Positions 7,405 through 16,200 of a DNA stretch of 63,607 bases are shown one piece after another. Both the position numbers and the translations under genes were made by a program. Position 1 is the stretch's first letter. The number at the start of each line of letters is the position of its first letter. The stretch is from a virus: the IMG/VR virus record IMGVR_UViG_3300043172_000883, positions 1 to 63,607 of that record; one strand, given 5' to 3'. The notes beneath the pieces are model-generated. The model was not told the DNA's origin, did no database searches, and was given only the letters and a program-made list of their open reading frames with translations.

Positions 7405-8952
7405 TTGGCACTTTTCAGTCCTCCAGATCAGGAATTAATTTTCGAACCAAATAGTCCACTATCCTTGGCAGCACATCGACAAGCGGCATTTACTCATCTT
7501 CCATATTATCAGAAACATGTTTTGGGTATCGGTATTGCTGATTTCCATGAGGAATGGAATAATCTAGCTATGAACAATCCATATGTGGGTATAATATGCT
7601 CGCGTGGACATATCAAATCAACCTGGTCTCAAAGTCTCAATGCCCAGGAGATGTTGAGCACTCCAGAATTGATCCCGAAAAGTCAGAAACTTTTTCGACA
7701 CTATGAGAATATGACTGTGTGTTATGCCAACGATCAGACAAAAAGATGGCATGAGAATCTTAAATCCATGTTGGAATTCAGTTTTGAGAATCTGGACCTT
7801 GGTTACGAATTTATCAAGGATAATAAACTGGAATTACAACTACGTGGTCGAGCAACCAATGGAAGGGAGAATAAAAGCCAGAGTTTTGGAAAAGGAATGA
7901 CTGGCAATATCCGTATGTCTCATCCCAGTAGGGTCACATGCGATGATATTTTGAATGAACAGATGAGCATCAGTTTTGAAGAAGCTGAACGTAAATTCCG
8001 AGGATCCGTATTGGGGACCATGGTCCCAGGGACACAACTTACCGTGGTAGGAACTATTCTACGTGAGGGTGACATCCTGGATAAAATTAAAAACAAAGAA
8101 ATCGGTGGTCGATTATTCAAAGTAGGTTTCTATCCTGCGATATTGAATAATGAAAAATATGAACTTGGTCTGGAAGAACCACGCGTTTTATGGGAGCACA
8201 AACGACCATTCAGCTATCTTATGGATCAGAAGGATTTACTTGGTGAAATGGTATTTGAGATAGAATTCCTGCTCAATCCAATAAGCGATAAGCTGGCATT
8301 GATACCAAGGCATGTGATGGATACTTGCAAAGATACTAGTCTTATCCTTGGTCGTGGTGCTGCAGAGGGTGCAAAAATTGTCGGTGGTATTGATTTACAG
8401 ATCAGTCCAAGCGATGATGCCGATTGGACCGTTATTGTTTCACTTGAGGTATTGAAAGACAAGTGGAGATTTCTTAATATTCGTAGATTCAGAGGGCTGC
8501 GTTACGATGCACAGTTAAAACAAGTTGATGATGAGTATGGGACCTATAACCACGAATTGATAATTTGCGAGACAAATCAATTCCAAAAAATGTTTGCTCA
8601 GATGCTTGCTGATATGTATGAATATATTCCCATCGAAGAACAAACCACTCATCGATATAATAAACACGATGCCCAAACTGGGATTCCAAGTCTGGCTCAG
8701 TTGTACAGTAAGGGTAAATTGGTAATCCCATGGGGACATAAAGATATTCACACTCCAGAACAAATCAAACATACGCGGGAGATGATGCAAATAGTGATTA
8801 ATGAGGCCGCAAGTTGGCAATATGATAAGGATAAAGGTAAATTTGTATCGCGTGGTAGACATGATGATACGACAATTGGAACCTGGGAGGCAAGTTTAGC
8901 TGCCAGGAAAATAGAAGCTGGTTTCTCTATGAAGATGTTTGGGTCGGTGTGA
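7405..8952 (+). CDS. terL: Terminase large subunit
   Basis: At 515 residues it has the normal size and domain order. The N-terminal ATPase has a Walker A-like loop SRGHIKST (residues 66-73) and Walker B VTCDDI (about 177-182). The C-terminal RNase H-fold nuclease shows its acidic residues in GGIDLQIS (D330) and HDD (D487/D488). It powers DNA translocation through the portal and cuts the concatemer. It starts with TTG directly after the previous stop and is thus the last gene of the rightward operon. Its 3' end overlaps the converging membrane protein gene by 26 bases. No classical small subunit lies next to it. Confidence 0.93.
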   Translation: MALFSPPDQELIFEPNSPLSLAAHRQAAFTHLPYYQKHVLGIGIADFHEEWNNLAMNNPYVGIICSRGHIKSTWSQSLNAQEMLSTPELIPKSQKLFRHYENMTVCYANDQTKRWHENLKSMLEFSFENLDLGYEFIKDNKLELQLRGRATNGRENKSQSFGKGMTGNIRMSHPSRVTCDDILNEQMSISFEEAERKFRGSVLGTMVPGTQLTVVGTILREGDILDKIKNKEIGGRLFKVGFYPAILNNEKYELGLEEPRVLWEHKRPFSYLMDQKDLLGEMVFEIEFLLNPISDKLALIPRHVMDTCKDTSLILGRGAAEGAKIVGGIDLQISPSDDADWTVIVSLEVLKDKWRFLNIRRFRGLRYDAQLKQVDDEYGTYNHELIICETNQFQKMFAQMLADMYEYIPIEEQTTHRYNKHDAQTGIPSLAQLYSKGKLVIPWGHKDIHTPEQIKHTREMMQIVINEAASWQYDKDKGKFVSRGRHDDTTIGTWEASLAARKIEAGFSMKMFGSV

Positions 8953-9166
8953 ATATAGCAATCAATTTGCCAAGTAATTTTCGAATGATAATGTTGGCAG
9001 CCATGAGAAGTTCAAGAATTTCTTTGAAATCCACTTTTCCATCATCTGCTTTTTTCTCGGCAATCAATATGGTAAATCCACGTAGTTCTTTGATGATCCA
9101 GGCTGATAGTGGAATTAAAACCACATAACCAAAAATCAACCAATATGCTAGGGTTTGATAATTCAT
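8927..9166 (-). CDS. Membrane protein (79 aa), holin-like candidate
   Basis: An N-terminal hydrophobic helix (LAYWLIFGYVVLIPLSAWII) is followed by a charged amphipathic region and a second, weaker hydrophobic helix. The leftward gene is probably monocistronic: a TATA box (GTATATAAATT, 9185-9195) lies about 25 bases before its ATG, implying a leaderless mRNA. It runs into the 3' end of the terminase gene. Size and topology would fit a holin, but no endolysin is seen nearby. Confidence 0.75.
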   Translation of the reverse strand: MNYQTLAYWLIFGYVVLIPLSAWIIKELRGFTILIAEKKADDGKVDFKEILELLMAANIIIRKLLGKLIAIFTPTQTSS

Positions 9167-9184
9167 GCTAGTAATATGTATGTT

Positions 9185-9195
9185 AATTTATATAC
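9185..9195 (-). promoter_or_regulatory. TATA box of the leftward membrane protein gene
   Basis: Read on the minus strand the sequence is GTATATAAATT, centred about 25 bp upstream of the ATG at 9166, the archaeal spacing for a leaderless transcript. Confidence 0.65.
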
Positions 9196-9223
9196 TAAAA
9201 TAGGGCATACCCACATAATATGA

Positions 9224-9233
9224 CCATATATTT
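9224..9233 (+). promoter_or_regulatory. TATA box of the gene at 9261
   Basis: CCATATATTT lies about 30 bp before the start codon and about 30 bp from the divergent TATA box, so the 94-bp gap is a bidirectional promoter. Confidence 0.5.
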
Positions 9234-9260
9234 TTTAAGTCTAAAAACGAATATATATTC

Positions 9261-9557
9261 ATGGCAAAAGTAGAAATCTCATGCTTGGATGAATTCGAAG
9301 CTGAATTTAAGGATGCCCTGGTATTACTGGACACTCTTGAAGAGAGTAAAAAAGTAAAAGATGCCAAGAAATATTTGTCAAGTCTTATGTGGCACATGCA
9401 CGGGAAAACACAAAGACACAGCCATGATGGATGGGGACCAGCCAAGTATATGAAAATATGGCTTAAAAGAGTACGTAAGATTCCAGAAATGCAAACTTTT
9501 GTAGATAGCGTCCTAGAAAGGATGCCAATTAAAATAATAATAAGGTCGCTGATTTAA
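9261..9557 (+). CDS. Hypothetical protein (98 aa)
   Basis: Acidic helical N-terminus, then a His- and Trp-rich stretch (WHMHGKTQRHSHDGWG) that could bind metal, then a basic helix. First gene of the rightward block after the bidirectional promoter. No family recognised. Confidence 0.7.
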   Translation: MAKVEISCLDEFEAEFKDALVLLDTLEESKKVKDAKKYLSSLMWHMHGKTQRHSHDGWGPAKYMKIWLKRVRKIPEMQTFVDSVLERMPIKIIIRSLI

Positions 9558-9576
9558 TGTATAGGATTTGGTATAC

Positions 9577-9723
9577 ATGGTAGGAATGAAAAGACCTCGA
9601 TGCGTGATATGTGAGAATCTAATGAATATAATGCTTATTCGTACAGTAAACGATACTGGAAGCCAGATCTACAAAAGTGTTAACCATTGGTATTGTAAAC
9701 ATTGCAAGGAAATCCGTATATAA
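9577..9723 (+). CDS. Zinc ribbon (48 aa)
   Basis: CVIC and CKHC separated by about 30 residues in a 48-residue protein: a minimal zinc ribbon. The next ATG could also be the start. Its last codons contain the TATA box of the following gene. Confidence 0.7.
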   Translation: MVGMKRPRCVICENLMNIMLIRTVNDTGSQIYKSVNHWYCKHCKEIRI

Positions 9724-9724
9724 A
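9716..9724 (+). promoter_or_regulatory. TATA box of the BppU-like gene
   Basis: GTATATAAA is centred about 27 bp before the ATG at 9747 and overlaps the stop codon of the upstream gene. It decides the start of the next gene in favour of ATG 9747. Confidence 0.6.
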
Positions 9725-9746
9725 CTTAGAAAATATTGTATATGAA

Positions 9747-10079
9747 ATGGTAGACCAGATTACTGCGGGCGATGCTTTTCCACTTTTAACAGTAACTCTC
9801 AAAGATAAAGATGGAAGTGTAATTGATCTTACAGACGCGGTGGTTACTGTCTACGTGCGTTTTGAAGGGGAAACAACTGATCATTTTGAGCGTGTGGCAA
9901 CGAAAAAAACCCCACCTGGAGTAGATGGAATAATAGAATGGGAATTCGAAGTTACTGATTTCACAGGGGATCAGGCCAAACTTGGATTTATCAAATGGTG
10001 GCCACAGGCTGTTTGGAATACCACGGATCCGCTGACCTTTAGTAAGCTGTTCTACGAAGTTGTAGCCGAGGACGATTGA
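9747..10079 (+). CDS. BppU-N-like baseplate/fibre protein (110 aa)
   Basis: The pattern ITAGDAFPLLTVTLKDKDGS followed by DLTDAVVTVYVR is that of the N-terminal beta domain of BppU-family baseplate proteins and similar virion proteins, which holds an adhesin on the virion. Only that domain is present. The start is placed on the ATG about 27 bp behind a TATA box; an in-frame TTG lies at 9702. Confidence 0.7.
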   Translation: MVDQITAGDAFPLLTVTLKDKDGSVIDLTDAVVTVYVRFEGETTDHFERVATKKTPPGVDGIIEWEFEVTDFTGDQAKLGFIKWWPQAVWNTTDPLTFSKLFYEVVAEDD

Positions 10080-10174
10080 TTGTATATTAAATAATTTACA
10101 TAGGAATTAGCCATTTATAAACTTGCGAAGTAATTATTTATAACAACCAAAAAGAAAGTTTATACGGTGATACT

Positions 10175-10648
10175 ATGAAAGAAGAAGAAAGAAAATTAAT
10201 TATAAAAGCCCAATTGTCAGCAAAACATATTCGTGATGGTAAAGTAATAAAAGACTACGGCGTTGTCTGTAAGAAAGTAGTAACAGATGTTTTTGTTGCC
10301 TACCTAGTAGATGCAATGCAGGACAGTACAACCTACCCAATGGATGTATTCAAATACCATGATAGTGGTACAGGTTCTACGGGTCCAATTCCAGGGGATA
10401 CTACACTAGAAACACCCTGTGCAGAATCAAGAGATACAGGCACACTCGACGAGGGTGCAACAGCTAACATCTTTAAGACTGTTGCCACACACACCTATGC
10501 AGGTGGATTTGCTATCACTGAGCACGGAGTATTCTCTGAAGCTACAGGTGCAACATTGCTGGACAGATCAACATTCTCAGCTATTAATGTTGTGGCAAGT
10601 GATAAGATCGAATTTACCTATGAGTTGACTGTAACCGCTGGTGGTTAG
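10175..10648 (+). CDS. Virion structural protein, fibre-like (157 aa)
   Basis: The core has the features of a widespread family of phage fibre/decoration proteins: YHDSGTGSTGPIPGDTTLE, then TVATHTYAGGFAITEHGVF, then LLDRSTFSAINV and a closing beta-strand. A GGTGAT Shine-Dalgarno lies just before the ATG, and TATA-like ATTTATAAC further upstream. Probably sits on the capsid or tail tip; the exact location is unknown. Confidence 0.75.
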   Translation: MKEEERKLIIKAQLSAKHIRDGKVIKDYGVVCKKVVTDVFVAYLVDAMQDSTTYPMDVFKYHDSGTGSTGPIPGDTTLETPCAESRDTGTLDEGATANIFKTVATHTYAGGFAITEHGVFSEATGATLLDRSTFSAINVVASDKIEFTYELTVTAGG

Positions 10649-10653
10649 TATAA

Positions 10654-11880
10654 TTGGTTCAGCTATGGGCTAAGAATAGTACCACCCACATACTATCAAC
10701 AGGTACTTTTAATTTTGATATTGATACTCCCATTGGTACAAGTGTCCAATTACAGGATATTGAGAATGGAGAGACATGCTATTTTTATGAGGATACTGGT
10801 GGAGAGGAAGTACCTTCAGGTCAATGGACTTACAGAGTAAATATAGGAAAGGGCGGTGGTGGTGGTTCAGATCCTACCTGTGATATCACACTTGCTATTA
10901 TCAATTCAAGTGGAGTCATTGTTGATACTATCCTAGGCCCCGACAACTACACTGGGGATGCAAATGCCGGAGTCATCAAAACTAATACAGGGAGTATTGG
11001 AGTTAAGACTATTGGAGCTACTGAGAGAGTAGCATTGATTATAGATAATGTGGTTGCTGGTGCTCGTCAGTTAGAAGTCAGATTTGATGGTGTAACAGAT
11101 GATGACACAGATATTGTCAGACCCCAAACATTAGAAGGTGAGACTTATTATCAACCAATTGATGGTGCACTAACCCCCTCGGGTAGTCTTGCTAAACAGA
11201 CAAGTAAATATCCTGTAGGTGAACTAACATCTAGTGGTGAAGTAGCATCAGCTACCATCTTTAATAAAACAATTGAAGGTGAGTTAACCTCATCGGGTGC
11301 TATAGCAAAACAGACATCAAAATATCCAATAGGTGAGTTAACCTCATCGGGGGCTATAACTAAACAGACAAGCAAATTCCCCGTAGGAGAATTAACCTCA
11401 GTAGGTAGTATAGTCAAGAAAACATTTAAAACATTCACAGGGGCTTTTACTCCAGCAGGTATTGTAGCATCAGCAACCATCTTTATTAAAACATTAATTG
11501 GAACTCTTACAAGTTCAGGTAACGTTAGTAATGCTATGACATATGTCAGAGCGTTTGCTGGTACACTTACAAGTTCTGGTGTTCTTAGTGGCCTTACCAC
11601 ATATATCAGATCATTTGGTGGGACTCTTACCACAACAGGTACTGTTATCAAGAAAACAAGCACATCAATTGCTGGCGTATTGACAAGTGCAGGCACAGCA
11701 ATCAAAAAAGGATTTAAATCATTGCTCGGAACTTTGACAAATTCTGGATCATTGGGTGCTGAGAAACGGGGTGTTATTGAGGTTTTAATAGGTATAACAG
11801 AAGAGGTGTGGGCAATTAAGAATGTTTCATGTTCACTTGTGGCAAATAAAAATATCAGTGATGAGGTTGATATATTTTAG
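10654..11880 (+). CDS. Repeat-containing surface/fibre protein (408 aa)
   Basis: The N-terminal 150 residues form a beta-sandwich-like region with a Gly5 linker (KGGGGGSDP). Residues about 165-375 consist of some eleven tandem repeats of 18-20 residues with the core G(E/T)LTSSG, alternating with Lys-rich or aromatic strands, as in beta-helical or beta-roll fibres. The start is TTG, six bases after the preceding stop. It is probably a receptor-binding or capsid-surface protein. Its end overlaps the converging gene by four bases. Confidence 0.75.
   Translation: MVQLWAKNSTTHILSTGTFNFDIDTPIGTSVQLQDIENGETCYFYEDTGGEEVPSGQWTYRVNIGKGGGGGSDPTCDITLAIINSSGVIVDTILGPDNYTGDANAGVIKTNTGSIGVKTIGATERVALIIDNVVAGARQLEVRFDGVTDDDTDIVRPQTLEGETYYQPIDGALTPSGSLAKQTSKYPVGELTSSGEVASATIFNKTIEGELTSSGAIAKQTSKYPIGELTSSGAITKQTSKFPVGELTSVGSIVKKTFKTFTGAFTPAGIVASATIFIKTLIGTLTSSGNVSNAMTYVRAFAGTLTSSGVLSGLTTYIRSFGGTLTTTGTVIKKTSTSIAGVLTSAGTAIKKGFKSLLGTLTNSGSLGAEKRGVIEVLIGITEEVWAIKNVSCSLVANKNISDEVDIF
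11151..11736 (+). repeat. Tandem 54-60-bp coding repeats (about 11 copies)
   Basis: Each unit encodes G-x-L-T-S-S-G plus 11-13 variable residues. Third-position differences between units show that the array is old and under protein-level selection. It also produces a long spurious open frame on the other strand. Confidence 0.75.
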
Positions 11881-12236
11881 AAATAATCATCTATTTTATT
11901 ATTAAAACCTCTTTTCTTATCCAATTGCAATCCATGTTGTAGATCCCTAGCAATCTCTTCACTAGTTAGTGTTGGATCGATATGGAATATTGGCAAATCC
12001 TCTTTCTTCTTATGTAGATGACAAATATTACATTTCCATATTTCCCATTTTAATTTCATGTGGCTATATTCAAAAATACAATCATGGGGTAGACAAGCAC
12101 CATGAGGCAATTTTTTTCTATCATGATACATCTTTGCAACTATCCAGAGCAATCTTATATCAGCATCAAATGATTTATGATCTATCTCGATTTCTGGTGC
12201 ATCACCAGGAATAGAACAATACGCACAATCTTTCAT
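11877..12236 (-). CDS. Zinc-binding protein, possibly HNH-like (119 aa)
   Basis: CAYC at the N-terminus, an EIDHKSFDAD segment and a later CNICHLHKK resemble the metal ligands and DH of HNH-type domains, but the order is not convincing enough for a nuclease call. It is the last gene of a leftward five-gene cassette and converges on the fibre gene. Confidence 0.7.
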   Translation of the reverse strand: MKDCAYCSIPGDAPEIEIDHKSFDADIRLLWIVAKMYHDRKKLPHGACLPHDCIFEYSHMKLKWEIWKCNICHLHKKKEDLPIFHIDPTLTSEEIARDLQHGLQLDKKRGFNNKIDDYF

Positions 12237-12237
12237 T

Positions 12238-12486
12238 TTAAGCTCTCCTTATACATACTTTACAATCCACCTCAGCCCTATTCGTGGTTGATTTGACAAA
12301 AGCAATCTGACGACCACATACACAAATCTTACCATCTTTTACCAAATGGATCGCTAAAATCGTTCTTCGTGGCGTATCTTCACAATCTCCTTGAACGTGT
12401 TTTTGCAAACTGAATAAACTAATCAATGATTTATCACAATTAGGGCATACGAACCGCCCATATTCGATTTTAACCACGTAACTCAT
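12238..12486 (-). CDS. Zinc finger protein (82 aa)
   Basis: CPNCDKSL with a downstream HVQGDC gives a C2HC finger, and CVCG plus CKVC give a second zinc site. The ATG overlapping the upstream stop is chosen as start. Likely a DNA- or protein-binding zinc protein. Confidence 0.75.
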   Translation of the reverse strand: MSYVVKIEYGRFVCPNCDKSLISLFSLQKHVQGDCEDTPRRTILAIHLVKDGKICVCGRQIAFVKSTTNRAEVDCKVCIRRA

Positions 12487-12761
12487 CTTCCAAGATGCTC
12501 CTTGCAAATTTTACATGACTTGCACTTGTTACAACATAGGCTCTCATTCAATTCCCCATAGGCATGATTCAGACACCTATCACAGCACACAAGATCGGTG
12601 AGTGGCATCTTTCGCATTTTTCTAGCCATTTTTCTTATAATATGGCCTTTCTCAGCATCATTTAATACCAATATGCCCCATGCCTGGGTTAATTTGTAAT
12701 TAAGTGACTGGAATATCACCTCAATGGATGCTTCAAGAGCTTTTAGTTTATCAGCATTCAT
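12483..12761 (-). CDS. Cys-rich protein (92 aa)
   Basis: A helical N-terminal half with a basic patch (RKMARKMRKM) is followed by nine Cys in about 35 residues (CCDRC, CCNKCKSCKIC), enough for two zinc sites. ATGA overlaps to both neighbours in the cassette. Confidence 0.75.
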   Translation of the reverse strand: MNADKLKALEASIEVIFQSLNYKLTQAWGILVLNDAEKGHIIRKMARKMRKMPLTDLVCCDRCLNHAYGELNESLCCNKCKSCKICKEHLGR

Positions 12762-12919
12762 TTACCCAACTCCTTCATTAATTTTAGCCATATTTTCTCT
12801 ATTTCTAGTGCAACATTATGGCTTTGCATCGGATCCATGCCTTCATTTCTTAAAAGCCCTATAGTGTCATTAATTGCTATATTTCTATATAAAGAAGTCG
12901 ATTTCCAATAGTCACTCAT
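12758..12919 (-). CDS. Small hypothetical protein (53 aa)
   Basis: Helical, no Cys. It fills the gap between two genes with ATGA overlaps at both ends. Confidence 0.65.
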   Translation of the reverse strand: MSDYWKSTSLYRNIAINDTIGLLRNEGMDPMQSHNVALEIEKIWLKLMKELGK

Positions 12920-13209
12920 TCCTCGATCTTCTCCTTGCTTATTATCATAACATCACCAGTGAAATACACATACAACTTATCCAAGTTTTTTAACCCCATC
13001 TTTCGTACAAAATCATGGGGTACTGTCATCTTCATATACTGTCCTTTGATACTGTGGACTGCATATTTGCCCTTATAGAAAAACCATTTGGTTATTGATT
13101 CAATCAAATCATCTTGGTTCATATATATTCGTACGATCGTTCGTACAAAAAGGTTGTTATCGGCTCTCGGTTTAAATACCAACTTCCTAGACTGCTTATG
13201 AATTGACAT
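12916..13209 (-). CDS. AbrB/SpoVT-like transcriptional regulator (97 aa)
   Basis: The C-terminal 45 residues show the swapped-hairpin AbrB pattern MKMTVPHDFVRKMGLKNL followed by two short strands (KLYVYF, DVMIISK). Archaea and their viruses use such proteins as DNA-binding regulators. It heads the leftward cassette. A TATA box on the minus strand (AAATATAC, 13234-13241) sits 28 bp before this ATG, inside the first codons of the portal gene. An internal start (MNQDDL) is the alternative. Confidence 0.75.
   Translation of the reverse strand: MSIHKQSRKLVFKPRADNNLFVRTIVRIYMNQDDLIESITKWFFYKGKYAVHSIKGQYMKMTVPHDFVRKMGLKNLDKLYVYFTGDVMIISKEKIEE
13131..13150. promoter_or_regulatory. Direct repeat TTCGTAC, possible operator
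   Basis: Two TTCGTAC boxes start 12 bp apart around a GATCG core, some 60 bp downstream of the AbrB-gene start and 25 bp upstream of the portal TATA box. Position and spacing would suit control of the portal promoter by a dimeric regulator. Confidence 0.4.
13171..13178 (+). promoter_or_regulatory. TATA box of the portal gene
   Basis: TTTAAATA lies 25-32 bp before the TTG at 13203, supporting a leaderless start there. It lies within the coding region of the divergent AbrB-like gene. Confidence 0.6.
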
Positions 13210-16200
13210 ACCTTGGCACGCACGAAGATTCGGGTATATTTCCTGAACAAGAAAAATATATCACAGAATTGACCAAAGCAATAAATCCTCCGTTTACCAC
13301 ACGTTGGAGAAACAGAATTGCTAGTCGACTTGGCTTTGCACCAAGTATGAAAATGTTGGAAGCTAATAAAATGCTTACCAAACAGCTTCGAAAGATGCAA
13401 ATTATCAATAATCCCATCGCCACCAGGTTCCAAGGTGGTTCAGGTGGTGAGGCCATTGCATACCATCCAAATCAATATGAGCACATGTTTTACTCAGTGC
13501 TTACCAATTCAACTGCACGTCCTATGTTGAATACACGTAAGCGAGAATTATTCAGACAGGGTTTTGAAATCACACCCAAATTCGTTAAGAAGTGTAAGGC
13601 ATGTGAGGCTGATTTTGAATATGAGGTAAAGGAATGTGAGCTTTGTGGATCCTTTGATTTGCGTACACCAAACATTGCTGAGAAAGAATTACTTGAGGAT
13701 CTGATTGTAGAGAAGGTGAACAGGAATAATCAATCTTTGGTTGACGTATTGAAAGAATTACTCGAGGATATGGATATAACTGATGATTGTTGGCTTGCTG
13801 TTCGTAAGAATTACATGGAGATGGATGGTAAGATTATATCTGGGATCCCTATCGAATTATGGCGTGTCAATCCTGCTCATATGGCATTCAGTGTGACTGA
13901 ACACCGAGTAATCGGAGAATATGAATATACTTGTATAGATCATCGTATGTTTATCTCAAGCGATCCTTTTATACCATGTGAGGAATGTGGTAAATCGCTA
14001 CATGCTGTTATCGCTGTACAATATGAGGCGGGTATGCAAGAAATAATATTCAGATTCATTGCTGGAGAAATTATTCATTCATCCATGTATCGACCATCCG
14101 CACTTTATGGCTATCCAGGTGCACTTACACTTTATTATGATCTCAAATTGACCAATAAACAGGTTAAATATATGGCTGATTATTATGATGAGAAGAAGAT
14201 CGCCAATGCTTACCTGATGATACCCACTCGTAATGTCTCCAGTGTTAAAGAACATATGGAGGAGATGAAATTAAAATTACAGAAGGATCCGTATACTATT
14301 CCCTATACTATATACGATCCAGATAGCAAGACTGTCCCACAACTAATACGAATGGATGCCAGTCCTCAAGAAATGCAATTCATGGAGGTTCGTGAGGAAT
14401 CACGTAATCGTATGGGTGCATATTGGGGTGTTGCTCCCATTATGAATAGTGATATGTCCGCTGGTGGTGGACTTAATAATGAGGGTATGCAATTCACCGT
14501 CACCAATCGTGCCATGGAAGATGCTCAAACCACCATGAATAATAATCTGATAAGTCCTCTTACATTGATGTTTAATGTGATGGATTGGGATCTAGGCTTA
14601 CCACCAAGCGAGGAGCAAGATGAGGTGGCTGAGCTGGACCGTCAACTCAAAAAGGATCAAAGTGCGTTGTATAAGCAGCAATTGGGATTCAAAGTATCAC
14701 TACTACCAAATGGAGACTATCGATTTGAACAACCAAGCGAGGAGGAACTTGCGCAACAACAGCAAATGCAACAAATAGGAGAAGGTAATGGTGGTCCCAT
14801 GGGCGAAGGGGATCCTAATGAACAGGATACACCATTTTTTAATAATATCAATCCGCGTGGTGCTGGCAACCAGGCACTTGCGGAGAACCAATTCCAGGGA
14901 AGTCCAACCAAACCACAAGCGGATCATAACCTGGTTAAATTGCTACTGCAGAAGGGAACTCCCATCAAAACAGCCCTAGAAGTGGCTAAAGATCAGAATG
15001 GAGATAAATACAAATTCAATGATGAAATCCCTGATTGGGAATGGTCCGACGATTATGATGTAAAGGAATTTTTAACAGTTACGCTTGATGAGATCAGTCC
15101 ACACCCAGATTTTGAACTCAATGATGATGATATTCTGAAAGAAAGTCCCAGGGTACGACCAGAAACACTGGCTTATTATTTCAATGAGACAGATGAGATG
15201 CAACCGCTGGTGGTTGATGAGAGTTATAATCTACTAGATGGCTATCATCGCCATTATGTACTGAAAAACATGGACCAAAAGGATGTTCGTGTGGTAGTTG
15301 TAGGAGCCAAGTCATTGGCTAAGATGTACAAATTTTTTCTTGCCAAAGTAAAAGATCATCTACGAGCACCACCAGGCGGTGTTAATATACATGGCCAATT
15401 CTATCCTGGAGGACAATTCATTCCACAAGAAGTAATCGATGCAATGTCAGATGAGGAAAAACAGGCAGTGCAACAAGGGCAAGATGTGGGCGGTGAACCA
15501 GGTCAAGAAGAAAAGGAAGGAGATATCGAGGAATACCGAAAAGAGGTTGTTAATGAAAGACAGATCGAGCTAAATGAATATAATAGTATGTTGATGCAAA
15601 CAAATATAGAATTAGAAGGGTTAAATACTAGGCGTGATAAATTATACGAGGCAAATGAAAATTTAAGAAATGTTTTGAATAGAACCGTAAAACAACAAAA
15701 TAGGAAAGATGAAATAAACTGGGAATTATGGGAAATTTCTGATAAGATAACCCAAACTGAATCTGAAGCCACTAAAATAAATGTAAAAATAGAAAACACA
15801 TTAAAAAGAATGAATAACCCAGATTACGATCTAGCAGATAGATTATCTGAAATTGATGAAATAATTCATGCAGCATTAAAAAATGATACAATGAAGAAAA
15901 AATATCCAAGATGGATTAAACGAGAACAAAAAGATCTAGATAAAATTAATGTTGCAATAGTTAAAAAAGATGCCAGCTTGTATGATGTTGATTTTGTAGA
16001 GGATACTTGGGAGGAAACTGAACCAGTTTTGTTAGAAATGAAGGGGTATATGGAAATCAATATCAAAGAGTATAAAGAATCACTGGAGCAAACAGATGAA
16101 ACCAGTTTGGATGAAACTCTTTCAAAATATAATGAGGAGCATAAAGCATTACGAGATTTATCTATCAAAAAGGATGGAGAACATTGGCCATATTATAAAA

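Noticed and set aside
11151-11705. Long minus-strand frame (185 codons) opposite the fibre repeats
   Set aside because: It is the mirror of the repeat-coding sequence, rich in Val/Pro from antisense of the repeats; the plus-strand frame has a plausible start and continues beyond the repeats.
14990-15360. A separate ParB partition gene
   Set aside because: The ParB-like segment is in frame within the portal fusion with no start signal; no ParA is present.
15503-16168. Minus-strand frames opposite the portal coiled coil
   Set aside because: Ser/Phe-rich shadows of Lys/Glu-rich codons; no promoter or ribosome site.
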